A DNA stretch of 64,000 nucleotides from Erysipelothrix anatis (lineage in GTDB: Bacteria > Bacillota_I > Bacilli_A > Erysipelotrichales > Erysipelotrichaceae): contig NZ_WTSX01000005.1 in assembly GCF_009828745.1 (NCBI RefSeq), positions 1 to 64,000 of the forward strand, in the 5' to 3' direction. The notes under the pieces are model-generated. The model searched no databases, was not told the origin of the DNA, and saw nothing but the letters and a program-made list of their open reading frames with translations. Below, in pieces: positions 15,122 through 23,690 of this stretch. Numbering within the stretch: position 1 is the stretch's first letter; every line of letters begins with the position of its first letter. The translations under genes and the position numbers were made by a program.

Positions 15122-17494
15122 TTAACGAATTTCTACATTATATTTTGATACAAGTTCTTGCGTAATGGCATCCATTACTTCTTGAACTTCTTCAACCGAT
15201 AAAGTACGGTTTTGACCCATTGATAATTTAAATGCAATGGATTGCTTGTCACCAAGTTTTTCAGATGTAAACACATCAAATACATTTAATCCAACAAGGT
15301 AACGACGAGATGCTTTCTCAATTGATGCACTCAAGTCGCTAACTTTAACAGACTTCTCACATAAGATTGCAAGATCTCGGGTAACAATTGGATATTTCGC
15401 AACAGGTGCGGCTTTAATTTGACCACGCTTTTGATTGAGCAGGAAGTCCAAATCAATTTCAACATACATAACATCTTTGAGGTCATGTTCAGCTGCAAGT
15501 GTTGGATGCACCTGACCGATCACACCAAGATGTTGTCGGTTCAAGGTAATTTCCGCAGATTTGTAAGGATGTAAAACAGATGTATCCACAGTATCTGTAT
15601 TAAAGCCGATACGTTTTTCGCTAAAGCCGAGTTTATCAAGTAACGACATCAACATTCCTTTTACGTTAAAGAAGTCAATATCCACTGACGACTTTGTCCA
15701 GTTTTCACTGAACACTTTTCCTTGCCCAATTATTGCAAGTCGGTATGATGTTTTATCTTTTGCTGTAATTGCACTATGTTCGAAATAAAGACCATCAGAC
15801 ACTTTATGTGCATTGTTATAAGCAACTACTTCCAGCATTGATGGGAATAATTGGGTTCGCAGATATGCACGTTTATCACTCATTGGACTCATAAGACCAA
15901 CAGGTTCACCAAGACTTTCGAACCCCTCAGTCATCGCTTTTTCAACTAAAGTATAGGTGTTGGTTTGATAGGCTCCAAACCCTAACATCACTGATTCAAT
16001 TAATCGAATATTTCTTTGGAATGGTGTCAAGTTACCCAATGTTAAATCCATAAGCGGTAATGTCTCTTCAAGAACATCGTATCCAACAACGCGGATGACT
16101 TCTTCGATTAAGTCTACTTCAATTTCGATATCGTTTCTAAATGAAGGTGCAGTACATGTAATAACACCATCCGTAACCGTCGGTGCGAAATAGAGACGTT
16201 CAAATACATCCATCACAACATCTTCCGTTAAATGCGTTCCAAGGTAAGCATTGATCCGGTCAACTGTAATGGATACTTGTTTTGGTTCGTAGGAAATAGA
16301 TCCATATTGAACTGTTGCTTCAATTTCGGTTGCACTAGCATATTCAATTAAGAGTTGAACTGCGCGGTCCATTGCTTGGTGTGCTGATAAAGGATCCATT
16401 GCTTTCGTGAAACGTGCTGAAGCGTCTGTGTTTACACCAATTCGAGTTGCCGTTTTTCGTACTGAAACATGATTAAAACGAGCTGCTTCAATCACAATCC
16501 TTCGTGAGTTATCCTGAATCATTGAATTTCCAAGTCCCATGATGCCGGCAATTCCAACTGGTGTATCGCCATTCATAATTACGAGGTCACCTTTGTTCAA
16601 TGTGTAGGTTTTATCGTCAAGGGCTTCGTAACTTCCTTCAATATCATCACGAACGGATAAATCTTGATTCGCTAAGAAATCAATGTCATAGAAATGAAGT
16701 GGTTGACCTGTTTCTAACATAACAAGGTTTGAAATATCAACAACGTTATTGATTGGCTTAATGCCAGAACCAATCAGTGCTTCACGAATCCAGTCTGGAG
16801 ATTGGCCTATTGTGACGCTATTGATAACTTTACCCAAAAATAATGGACTTTTCTCTGTGTATGATGTGATTTTTAGATTTGTTGGTGCACCATCGGATGC
16901 AGCATTTTCAAAAGTTGGTAATGTCAATGGACGTTTAAAGAGTGCACTCACTTCGTGTGCTATCGCAAACATAGATAAGAAATCTGAGCGATTTGGTGTT
17001 TGTGAGACATCCATAATCTCATCGTCCAAGCCCAATGCTACTGCTGGGTTACTCCCTGGTTTTGCTTCTGGTAAAACAACGATGCCTTCTTTTTGTTCGT
17101 CTGTGAGGAATTTTTCTGCAACGCCTAACTCAGTTAAAGAACAAATCATTCCTTTTGATTCGACGCCGCGAATTTTAGTTTCTTTGATTGTCAAATCTTT
17201 AAGCTCTGCGCCCACTGTCGCAACAACAACGTATTGCCCTTTCGCAATATTCGATGCACCACAGACAATTTGCTCGACATGAGTCCCTAAATCAACTTGA
17301 GTGACGTTCAAATGGTCACTGTCTGGATGTGGTTCACACTCAAGAACATGACCCACCACAAGTTTTGTTCCTTGCAGTAAACTATCGACGCCTTCAACTT
17401 CTAATCCAGCATTTGTTAAGGTATCTGCAATTTCTTGAGTTGTAATTCCTTTAATATCTACATATCTTCCTAATAATTTTCGACTAACTAACAT
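15122..17494 (-). CDS. pheT: Phenylalanyl-tRNA synthetase beta subunit
   Basis: The beta chain of the alpha2-beta2 PheRS, carrying the tRNA-binding EMAP-like domain (residues about 40-150, with PHPDSDHLNVTQVD), the B3/B4 editing domain that hydrolyses mischarged Tyr-tRNA, the B5 domain and the C-terminal ferredoxin-like anticodon-binding domain (AKYPIVTRDLAI..). Length 790 is standard. SD is AGGAGGAG. It is separated from pheS by 9 bases and regulated with it by the T-box leader. Confidence 0.97.
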   Translation of the reverse strand: MLVSRKLLGRYVDIKGITTQEIADTLTNAGLEVEGVDSLLQGTKLVVGHVLECEPHPDSDHLNVTQVDLGTHVEQIVCGASNIAKGQYVVVATVGAELKDLTIKETKIRGVESKGMICSLTELGVAEKFLTDEQKEGIVVLPEAKPGSNPAVALGLDDEIMDVSQTPNRSDFLSMFAIAHEVSALFKRPLTLPTFENAASDGAPTNLKITSYTEKSPLFLGKVINSVTIGQSPDWIREALIGSGIKPINNVVDISNLVMLETGQPLHFYDIDFLANQDLSVRDDIEGSYEALDDKTYTLNKGDLVIMNGDTPVGIAGIMGLGNSMIQDNSRRIVIEAARFNHVSVRKTATRIGVNTDASARFTKAMDPLSAHQAMDRAVQLLIEYASATEIEATVQYGSISYEPKQVSITVDRINAYLGTHLTEDVVMDVFERLYFAPTVTDGVITCTAPSFRNDIEIEVDLIEEVIRVVGYDVLEETLPLMDLTLGNLTPFQRNIRLIESVMLGFGAYQTNTYTLVEKAMTEGFESLGEPVGLMSPMSDKRAYLRTQLFPSMLEVVAYNNAHKVSDGLYFEHSAITAKDKTSYRLAIIGQGKVFSENWTKSSVDIDFFNVKGMLMSLLDKLGFSEKRIGFNTDTVDTSVLHPYKSAEITLNRQHLGVIGQVHPTLAAEHDLKDVMYVEIDLDFLLNQKRGQIKAAPVAKYPIVTRDLAILCEKSVKVSDLSASIEKASRRYLVGLNVFDVFTSEKLGDKQSIAFKLSMGQNRTLSVEEVQEVMDAITQELVSKYNVEIR

Positions 17495-17503
17495 AGACTC
17501 CTC

Positions 17504-18535
17504 CTACTCGTATCGCTTAAACTGCTCGATAAAGCGCTTATCGTTAATATAGAATGACCGAATATCTTCGATTCCATACTTGAGCATGGCAATACGTTCA
17601 ACACCAGCACCAAATGCAAATCCTGTAAGGGTTTCATCGGTGTAACCAGCATCTTTCAATACTTGGGGGTGAACCATCCCAGCACCTAAAATTTCAATCC
17701 AACCCGTTTGCTTGCAGACATTGCAACCTTTACCATCACAAATGTGACAAGATACGTCAACTTCGACTGAAGGTTCAGTAAACTGGAAGTATGACGGACG
17801 GAAACGAATCACACGTGACTCCCCAAACATACGCTTAGCAAATAGTGATAAAGTTCCTTTTAAGTCACTCAGTGTAATACCATGACCGACAACAAGTCCT
17901 TCAATTTGAACAAATTGGTGGGAGTGTGTTGCGTCATCATCATCACGTCGGTAAACTTTTCCAGGACAAATTACTTTCAATGGAACATGAGGTGCATATG
18001 CTTCCAAGGTGCGTGTTTGAATGGCTGTGGTATGCGTACGAAGTAACGTATGTTCATCAATGTAAAAAGTGTCTTGCATCTCACGAGCTGGGTGATCTTG
18101 AGGAATATTGGCACGTTCGAAGTTGTAGAGATCCAATTCAACCTCATCCCCTTCAACGACTTGATACCCCATCTCACGGAATAGCTCTTCAATTTCTCGT
18201 TGAATTGAAATGATTGGATTCTGTGTTCCAATATTAAAGAGCGTTCCGGGCATCGTGACGTCAATTGCATCAGCTTTCATTTTTTCGTCTAATCGGACTG
18301 ATTCCAATTGTTGTTGTTTCGCTTTAAGCGCTGAATCAATCGCTTCTTTAGCTTCATTGACACGCTTTCCAAATAGTGGTTTCTCATCATTTGAGAGATC
18401 CTTCATTGTTCCCATTACTTTGGTTAGATGGCCTTTTTTGCTTAAATATTCGATACGTACATCATTCAATGCTTCTAATGAATGTGCATGCCCGATTGCT
18501 GCAAGACCTTTTTCCATAATTTCTTTTAAGTCCAT
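17504..18535 (-). CDS. pheS: Phenylalanyl-tRNA synthetase alpha subunit
   Basis: The catalytic class II chain of PheRS (343 residues). An N-terminal coiled coil that grips tRNA is followed by class II motifs: motif 2 around KVICPGKVYRRDDDDATHSHQFVQIEG and motif 3 around GFAFGAGVERIAMLKYG. The segment with CHICDGKGCNVCKQTGW carries four Cys, a zinc-knuckle-like insert also seen in other bacterial PheS. First gene of pheS-pheT-yebC; its leader contains a T-box. Confidence 0.97.
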   Translation of the reverse strand: MDLKEIMEKGLAAIGHAHSLEALNDVRIEYLSKKGHLTKVMGTMKDLSNDEKPLFGKRVNEAKEAIDSALKAKQQQLESVRLDEKMKADAIDVTMPGTLFNIGTQNPIISIQREIEELFREMGYQVVEGDEVELDLYNFERANIPQDHPAREMQDTFYIDEHTLLRTHTTAIQTRTLEAYAPHVPLKVICPGKVYRRDDDDATHSHQFVQIEGLVVGHGITLSDLKGTLSLFAKRMFGESRVIRFRPSYFQFTEPSVEVDVSCHICDGKGCNVCKQTGWIEILGAGMVHPQVLKDAGYTDETLTGFAFGAGVERIAMLKYGIEDIRSFYINDKRFIEQFKRYE

Positions 18536-18553
18536 AACTTCCTCCTAAAATAT

Positions 18554-18762
18554 AAAAAAGTACCACACGTCCAGGAACGTCAAGCGCGGTACCATCCTGA
18601 TTTATACTAATGTATACATCTCTAAAGTTTTTAACGCAAACAACACGGAAGTGATTAGCTTCTCTTCAAGGTGAATTCATAACAGTTTAATTCCTAGGTC
18701 TCATCATCCTAAGTTTCTGTAAATTAAAGGGTGTTATTACTATTCCTCTTCAACGATTTATA
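18554..18762 (-). promoter_or_regulatory. T-box riboswitch of pheST
   Basis: The minus-strand leader has the T-box sequence AGGATGGTACCGCG (plus 18585-18598; consensus AGGGTGGNACCGCG) and a terminator stem beginning in it (GTACC..GGTAC, 18560-18592) followed by six T residues at 18554-18559. The stem I start GAAGAGGAATAGTAA is visible. A UUC codon at plus 18673-18675 (in TGAATTCACC) fits a phenylalanine specifier. Uncharged tRNA-Phe would stabilise the antiterminator and switch the operon on. The 311-base gap between pheS and the vanW-like gene is filled by this leader and its promoter. Confidence 0.92.
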
Positions 18763-18770
18763 TCGAATCA

Positions 18771-18799
18771 ATTATACCTAATTCACTGGTATTAATCAA
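18771..18799 (-). promoter_or_regulatory. Promoter of pheST-yebC
   Basis: TTGATT (plus 18794-18799), a 17-base spacer and TATAAT (plus 18771-18776) on the minus strand, placed just ahead of the T-box leader. A short inverted repeat CAAGGA/TCCTTG at 18797-18812 overlaps the -35 edge and may be a weak terminator of the upstream vanW-like gene. Confidence 0.8.
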
Positions 18800-18846
18800 G
18801 GATGTTTCCTTGTTTACCATTTATCTACCGCATTAGAAATAATGTC

Positions 18847-19683
18847 TTAAATTGCTACGACCTTAGTCATCCCCTCAACAGGTACAGGAATTAAATCATA
18901 ATCGTACATAACCCGTGCATGATTCCTTTTTAGTAATTCTCTTTTTAATTGAATTCCTGTAGTTTTATCATTCATGACCCGGTAAATTTCATTATTTCGG
19001 TAAACAACCCCATCATTCATAACAAAGACTTCATTTTCACATCGGACGTGATATTTCATTGGGAGCGGATTTGAACAGTAGATTTCACCGTTTAAATACG
19101 TATCATCACACCATACGCATAATTGATAGGTGTTTTCTGTTTCGTTTTTAAAACAATAATCAAGGTAATTGTAGTAAATAGATGTTCCTATTCCAAATGG
19201 AACTTGGCGTTTATAATCCGGAAACAAATCAAATCGATCATGAGAATGATATTCAGTAACTGTTAAAGGTGTGTGCAAGACAATCCAGTGTAATAAATTG
19301 GTGAATTGACACATGCCGCCGCCATAGTCCTGAGATATCCGATCGTTTGATATGGTCACACCCTCAAGATACCCTCTTCGCGAAGATTGTGGTCCCACAA
19401 GACTCCAAAAAGAAAAGGTTTCTTGAGGGCGAATTAGAATATTCGTGATTTTTGGTGCAGCGATGCCAAGGTTGACTTTTTTATTAGCTTGGAGCTGCAG
19501 GTTTGTATTTCCTAGCTTTCTCATTATTAATGACTTATGACTATAGATTTTATAAGGTAACGTTTCATCGGAAAATGTTTTAGCATAACGATTAGAGTCC
19601 AAAAAATTGCGAGCATGTCGCTTAAAGATATGACCTTTCACAGCAATCTTGAATGTAATCGGTGAAATACTTGAGAATCTCAT
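18847..19683 (-). CDS. VanW-family protein
   Basis: A 278-residue protein with the VanW core: ETFSFWSLVGPQSSRRGY near residue 90 and DYGGGMCQFTNLLHW with the conserved Cys near residue 125, followed by HDRF and FGIGTSIYYNY. VanW was named from vanB gene clusters, but its biochemical role is not established, and stand-alone homologues are common in Firmicutes. No signal peptide is obvious. No other van genes are nearby. The SD TTAGGAGG follows directly on the T-tract of an upstream terminator, so expression may depend on read-through or a nearby weak promoter. Confidence 0.85.
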   Translation of the reverse strand: MRFSSISPITFKIAVKGHIFKRHARNFLDSNRYAKTFSDETLPYKIYSHKSLIMRKLGNTNLQLQANKKVNLGIAAPKITNILIRPQETFSFWSLVGPQSSRRGYLEGVTISNDRISQDYGGGMCQFTNLLHWIVLHTPLTVTEYHSHDRFDLFPDYKRQVPFGIGTSIYYNYLDYCFKNETENTYQLCVWCDDTYLNGEIYCSNPLPMKYHVRCENEVFVMNDGVVYRNNEIYRVMNDKTTGIQLKRELLKRNHARVMYDYDLIPVPVEGMTKVVAI

Positions 19684-19697
19684 GATAACCTCCTAAT

Positions 19698-19731
19698 AAA
19701 AAAAGTGTAAATCATATTGTAATTTACACTT
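19698..19731 (-). terminator. Intrinsic terminator after the zinc operon, abutting the vanW-like SD
   Basis: On the minus strand AAGTGTAAAT, a 9-base loop, ATTTACACTT, then a run of T. The T run is followed after two bases by the AGGAGG of the vanW-like gene. Confidence 0.85.
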
Positions 19732-19754
19732 ATATTTATAGTATATCATAGTCA

Positions 19755-20558
19755 TTATGACTTAAGTCGATCCTTTACAGCTGTTGGAATGATGACTGCA
19801 AGTAAAATCAGAATCCCAGCCATAACGATGGTTCCTCCAGGTGCAATATCGAATGTGTACGATGCAGCAAGACCACCCCAAACTGACATAAGCGAGAATA
19901 GAATTGCATAGTACATTGTTTGACGATAGCTCTTTCCAACTTGCATTGCTGTTGCAGTCGGAATTACCATCAGAGAGGAAACAATTAAAGCCCCAACAAT
20001 TCTAGAGGCGACAGATACTGTTAATGCAGTTAGAATTAAGAAGATTATGTTTGTCCTTTTGACATTAATTCCCGAAAAATGTGCAGAAGTTTCGTCAAAA
20101 GCGATAAAGAAGAATTGACGGTAAAAATAAATGGATGCAATTATCAGTACAATTGATAGAATGATAGCCAAAATGTTATCACTTCCGCCTATCGCCACGA
20201 TACTTCCAAAAAGGAAACTGTTGAAATTGGCCGGATTGTCTACAAATCCCATCAAAATTGCTGATAATCCAATCCCAAAAGACATGATCACTGCAATCGC
20301 TAACTCAGTATACTTCCCAAAACGATTTTGAATGATTTGGATACTTAATGTCGCAATCAGCGCCATCACAATCGCACCTATTAATGGATTAACATTTAGA
20401 ATAAGTCCTAACGCAATACCGCTCAAAGACACATGGGACAATGCATCCCCAATCATCGACATGTGTTTAAATACAATCACGACCCCAATTAAAGGAATAG
20501 CAACTGCCAAAATCCCACCAATAATAAAGGCATTTCTCATAAATTCATACTGAAACAT
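19755..20558 (-). CDS. znuB: Metal ABC transporter permease (ZnuB/MntB family)
   Basis: A 267-residue ABC-3 family permease with about eight or nine membrane spans. Family marks include GDALSHVSLSGIALGLI near residue 36 and the late SSLMVIPTATAMQVGKS. It forms the channel for the ion delivered by the lipoprotein encoded first in the operon. Zinc is favoured over manganese because of the His-rich loop in that lipoprotein. It lies 1 base from the ATPase gene and ends the operon. Confidence 0.92.
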   Translation of the reverse strand: MFQYEFMRNAFIIGGILAVAIPLIGVVIVFKHMSMIGDALSHVSLSGIALGLILNVNPLIGAIVMALIATLSIQIIQNRFGKYTELAIAVIMSFGIGLSAILMGFVDNPANFNSFLFGSIVAIGGSDNILAIILSIVLIIASIYFYRQFFFIAFDETSAHFSGINVKRTNIIFLILTALTVSVASRIVGALIVSSLMVIPTATAMQVGKSYRQTMYYAILFSLMSVWGGLAASYTFDIAPGGTIVMAGILILLAVIIPTAVKDRLKS

Positions 20559-20559
20559 T

Positions 20560-21231
20560 CTATATCTCCTTCACATCATAATCGGATACTGTCAGTACAC
20601 GATTAATGGGTAAGTTCTCTTGATCCAATTGATGCGTAACCATTACTATAGTTATATTGTGCTTTTCGTTAATATGTTGGAGCAATTCGAAAAGAGTCGC
20701 AATCGATTGACTATCCAATCCACTTGTAGGTTCATCAAGAAACATAATTTCCGGATTCATCATGAGTTCACGTGCAATAAGAACACGTTGCAATTGCCCC
20801 CCTGAAAGATTTGAAATTAAATCATTCGCTTTTGATTCAAGTCCAACGTGACGTAATGCATCCATCGCCTGTTTTTTTCGTTTTTTGTTTGAAAAATTGA
20901 AAAAATTACCACCCTTGATTCGTAATAATACAACCTCCAAAGCAGTTGCTGGAAAGTTAGAAACGGTACCCAGGCCACCTTGTGGTACATATCCGATTGA
21001 CGCAAAATTTTTGAGGTTCAAAATATTGGATCCAAATATTTCAACCGAACCTTGTTGGGGTGTTAGAAGACCCAACATAAGTTTCATCAATGTTGACTTA
21101 CCTGATCCATTTGCGCCAACAAGCGCCAAGAAATCTCCTTGATTGATATCAAAACTAACATCTTTTAATACGGACCGTTTATCATACGAAAATGATAAGT
21201 CACGCACCTTTATTACTGATCTATTTTCCAT
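20560..21231 (-). CDS. znuC: Metal ABC transporter ATP-binding protein (ZnuC family)
   Basis: A 223-residue ATPase with Walker A GANGSGKST near residue 40, signature LSGGQLQRV near 142 and Walker B IMFLDEPTSGLD. Its start codon lies inside the last codons of the lipoprotein gene (11-base overlap). The segment FNFSNKKRKKQAMDALRHVG replaces the more usual helical insert. It drives zinc (or related ion) uptake with the permease and lipoprotein. Confidence 0.92.
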   Translation of the reverse strand: MENRSVIKVRDLSFSYDKRSVLKDVSFDINQGDFLALVGANGSGKSTLMKLMLGLLTPQQGSVEIFGSNILNLKNFASIGYVPQGGLGTVSNFPATALEVVLLRIKGGNFFNFSNKKRKKQAMDALRHVGLESKANDLISNLSGGQLQRVLIARELMMNPEIMFLDEPTSGLDSQSIATLFELLQHINEKHNITIVMVTHQLDQENLPINRVLTVSDYDVKEI

Positions 21232-22168
21232 AAGATAATCCGTCCTTTAATGAATCTAAGTTTTTATACATAATGGTTGTATAGTTCTCTCCTTCCGCAA
21301 TCTGTGCTCGGGTCAAACTTTCTAAGGTATAGAGTTCCAAAATGTGAGAACCCGTTTCTTTTTGAATAACATCAAGCGTTTTGGAAGAGCCAGAAGGCGT
21401 CGCATATAATACAGAAATATTATTTTCCTTAATATAGTCAATTGATTGCTGCAGACGTCGAGGTGTCGGTTCTTCACTAAGAAGTCCATTTATAACGCCA
21501 CGTTGTTCTAATCCATATGCGTGTGCTAAGTAACCAAAAGCTTCATGCTCAACAACAATAGTATTCCCCTCATACGGACCTAATGCAGTTCGGTAGGCAT
21601 TGTCTAAGTCTTCCAGTTCTTTTTTCAGTATCTCAAAATTATCTGTGTAATCCGAAGCATGCACTGGATCAAGAGCGATAAAAGTATCCTTGATTGCCTC
21701 AACCTGACGGAGTGCATTAAGCGGATCTAACCAAGTGTGAGGATCCATCGGACCATGATCGTGGTCATGGTCATGGTCATGACTTTCATGTCCCGTTTCA
21801 CCTTCATCATTGTGAATCTCTTCACGTTCGATGACTTCACTATACATACCGCTTGTTAATACGTGCGTATTTTTCACAATCGAACTTTTGAGTACTGAAT
21901 CTGTCCAAGCTTCAAATCCAAGACCATGAACTATAAATACATCTGCTTCTGAGATTTTTTTCATATCTTTGGGTGTTGGTTCAAAACTGTGAGCATCTGC
22001 ACCACTCGGCAGAATATTATAGACGTTTACATGCTCTCCACCCACTCGTGTAGCGAAATCTGCAAGTGGGTAGAAACTTGTAACGACATTCAAAGAGGCT
22101 CTTTGTTGTGCCGCTGAACACCCTGCTAACATAAGCATTGTGCTTATGATGATCAGTATTTTTTTCAT
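21221..22168 (-). CDS. znuA: Zinc-binding lipoprotein of ABC transporter (ZnuA/AdcA family)
   Basis: Solute-binding protein that captures Zn2+ outside the membrane. The start chosen is ATG at 22168, after GGAGGG; it gives a lipoprotein signal peptide with lipobox LAGC17. An upstream in-frame extension would run through the promoter and operator. A His-Asp-rich loop (HDHDHDHDH) sits between the domains, a sign of zinc rather than manganese use. The His ligands are expected in GADAHSFEP, DPHTWLDP and VVEHEAFGYLA. Mature length is near 299 residues. First gene of znuA-znuC-znuB. Confidence 0.93.
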   Translation of the reverse strand: MKKILIIISTMLMLAGCSAAQQRASLNVVTSFYPLADFATRVGGEHVNVYNILPSGADAHSFEPTPKDMKKISEADVFIVHGLGFEAWTDSVLKSSIVKNTHVLTSGMYSEVIEREEIHNDEGETGHESHDHDHDHDHGPMDPHTWLDPLNALRQVEAIKDTFIALDPVHASDYTDNFEILKKELEDLDNAYRTALGPYEGNTIVVEHEAFGYLAHAYGLEQRGVINGLLSEEPTPRRLQQSIDYIKENNISVLYATPSGSSKTLDVIQKETGSHILELYTLESLTRAQIAEGENYTTIMYKNLDSLKDGLSYGK

Positions 22169-22178
22169 ATTCCCTCCA

Positions 22179-22197
22179 GTTGCAAATCTTTTGCAAC
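22179..22197 (-). promoter_or_regulatory. Palindromic operator candidate at the znuA start site
   Basis: GTTGCAA-ATCTT-TTGCAAC, perfect 7-base arms, lies between the -10 box and the SD of znuA, over or just after the expected transcription start. This is a typical place for a metal-responsive repressor (Zur, AdcR or MntR-like). The sequence is not an obvious match to a published box, so the regulator is unknown. Confidence 0.55.
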
Positions 22198-22201
22198 TAC
22201 A

Positions 22202-22230
22202 ATTATAGATTTGCTTGTTATTTTTGTCAA
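22202..22230 (-). promoter_or_regulatory. Consensus promoter of the zinc operon
   Basis: TTGACA (plus 22225-22230), 17-base spacer, TATAAT (plus 22202-22207) on the minus strand: a full match to the sigma-A consensus. Such a strong promoter would need repression when metal is plentiful, which fits the adjacent palindrome. Confidence 0.9.
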
Positions 22231-22283
22231 CGATTTTCACTACTTTTCACTTTTAAAGTATATCTTCTCTCAAATTGCTCACG

Positions 22284-22289
22284 TATAAT
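22284..22289 (+). promoter_or_regulatory. -10 box candidate for NADH oxidase gene
   Basis: TATAAT 28 bases before the ATG, with a leader containing AGGAGG. The -35 region is poor. The region is shared with the divergent zinc operon promoter. Confidence 0.45.
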
Positions 22290-22316
22290 TGGAAAGTACA
22301 TATAGGAGGTTTATGT

Positions 22317-23663
22317 ATGAAAGTAGTAGTAATCGGATGTACACACGCGGGTACATCAGCAGTTAAAGCAATTTTGAAAGAAGCACCACAAGCAGAAGTT
22401 AAAGTCTTCGAAAGAAATGATAACGTATCATTCCTATCATGTGGTATCGCTCTCTATGTTGGAGGCGTTGTTAAAAAAGCGGAAGAACTTTTTTACTCAA
22501 ATCCAGAAGAATTAAAAGGTCTTGGCGCAGACGTACATATGGAACACAATGTCACCAACATTGATGTTGACACAAAAACTGTAAGTGTAACTAATATGCT
22601 TACAAATGAATCATTTACTGAGTCATATGACAAATTGGTGCTAACAACAGGATCATGGCCAATCACGCCACCAATCCCTGGTATCCAATCTGAAAATATC
22701 TTGTTATGTAAAAACTACAACCAAGCTCAAGAAATCATCGCTCGCAAAGAAGATGCTGAACGAATCGTTGTTGTCGGTGGTGGATACATCGGAATCGAAC
22801 TCGTTGAAGCTTTTGTTGAATCAGGAAAACAAGTAACACTTGTAGATGGTCTTGATCGTATTTTAAATAAATATCTTGATCCTGAGTTTACAGACGTTTT
22901 AGAAGCAGACCTTACAGAACGTGGCGTAAACATAGCATTGAATCAAGTTGTTCAAGAATTCAAAGCTGATGAAAACGGTAAAGTTAATAAAGTCGTTACA
23001 TCAGAAGGCGAATTTGAAGCAGACATGGTCATTCTTTGCGTTGGATTCCGTCCAAGTAATGAATTAATCCAAGGTAAAGTAGATACATTACCAAATGGTG
23101 CTGTTATTGTTAACGAATACATGCAAACAAGCCGCCCAGAAATTTTTGCAGCTGGTGACAATGTTGCTGTTCATTACAATCCTAATGGACAAAATGCATA
23201 CATTCCCCTTGCAACAAATGCGGTACGTATGGGATCACTTGTAGGTCGTAACATCGTCGAGAATAAAGTAAAATACCGAGGCACACAAGGAACTTCTGGT
23301 CTTTACTTATTTGGTTACAACATTGGATCAACTGGAGTCACTGTAAACTCAGCACCACACTTCGGTCTTGAAGTTGATTCTGTAGTTGTTAAAGATAACT
23401 ACCGTCCTGAGTTTATGCCTACAACTGAAGAAGTTATGATGAAACTTGTTTGGGAAAAAGGAACTGGACGTATTGTTGGTGGTCAAGTTATTTCAAAATA
23501 TGACGTAACACAATCAGCAAACACATTATCCTTGGCAGTTCAAAATAAAATGACGATTGAAGATCTTGCATATGTTGATTTCTTCTTCCAACCACATTTT
23601 GACCGCCCTTGGAACTATTTAAACATTCTTGCTCAAGCCGCACTTGATAAAGAAAATGCTTAA
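22317..23663 (+). CDS. nox: NADH oxidase / CoA-disulfide reductase family flavoenzyme
   Basis: An FAD-dependent enzyme of 448 residues. The start is ATG at 22317 (MKVVVIGC) behind AGGAGG. FAD-binding GCTHAG is at residues 7-12, with His10 and the single redox Cys42 (SFLSCGIAL) characteristic of water-forming NADH oxidases. The NADH-binding GGGYIGIELVE is near residue 157 and the second FAD motif EIFAAGDNVA near 276. It probably reduces O2 to water with NADH, renewing NAD+ in a fermentative cell; CoA-disulfide or polysulfide reductase activity is an alternative with the same architecture. Confidence 0.9.
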   Translation: MKVVVIGCTHAGTSAVKAILKEAPQAEVKVFERNDNVSFLSCGIALYVGGVVKKAEELFYSNPEELKGLGADVHMEHNVTNIDVDTKTVSVTNMLTNESFTESYDKLVLTTGSWPITPPIPGIQSENILLCKNYNQAQEIIARKEDAERIVVVGGGYIGIELVEAFVESGKQVTLVDGLDRILNKYLDPEFTDVLEADLTERGVNIALNQVVQEFKADENGKVNKVVTSEGEFEADMVILCVGFRPSNELIQGKVDTLPNGAVIVNEYMQTSRPEIFAAGDNVAVHYNPNGQNAYIPLATNAVRMGSLVGRNIVENKVKYRGTQGTSGLYLFGYNIGSTGVTVNSAPHFGLEVDSVVVKDNYRPEFMPTTEEVMMKLVWEKGTGRIVGGQVISKYDVTQSANTLSLAVQNKMTIEDLAYVDFFFQPHFDRPWNYLNILAQAALDKENA

Positions 23664-23664
23664 T

Positions 23665-23690
23665 AAAAGCTCAGCTTCGGCTGAGTTTTT
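23665..23690. terminator. Bidirectional terminator between nox and the secreted protein gene
   Basis: CTCAGC, loop TTCG, GCTGAG, flanked by AAAA and TTTTT, between convergent genes. Confidence 0.88.

Noticed and set aside
16749-17282. 177-codon open frame on the plus strand
   Set aside because: It lies opposite pheT, which is a complete, well-conserved gene; the frame has no SD and no recognisable domain.
18797-18812. Hairpin as a terminator of the vanW-like gene
   Set aside because: There is no T-tract and it overlaps the -35 of pheST, so it may be chance.
18847-19683. Vancomycin-resistance gene
   Set aside because: VanW homologues occur without resistance, and no vanA/B, vanH or vanX is present.
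21755-21785. Short tandem repeat (GTCATG units)
   Set aside because: It is the coding part of the His-Asp loop of the zinc-binding lipoprotein, not a CRISPR or intergenic repeat.
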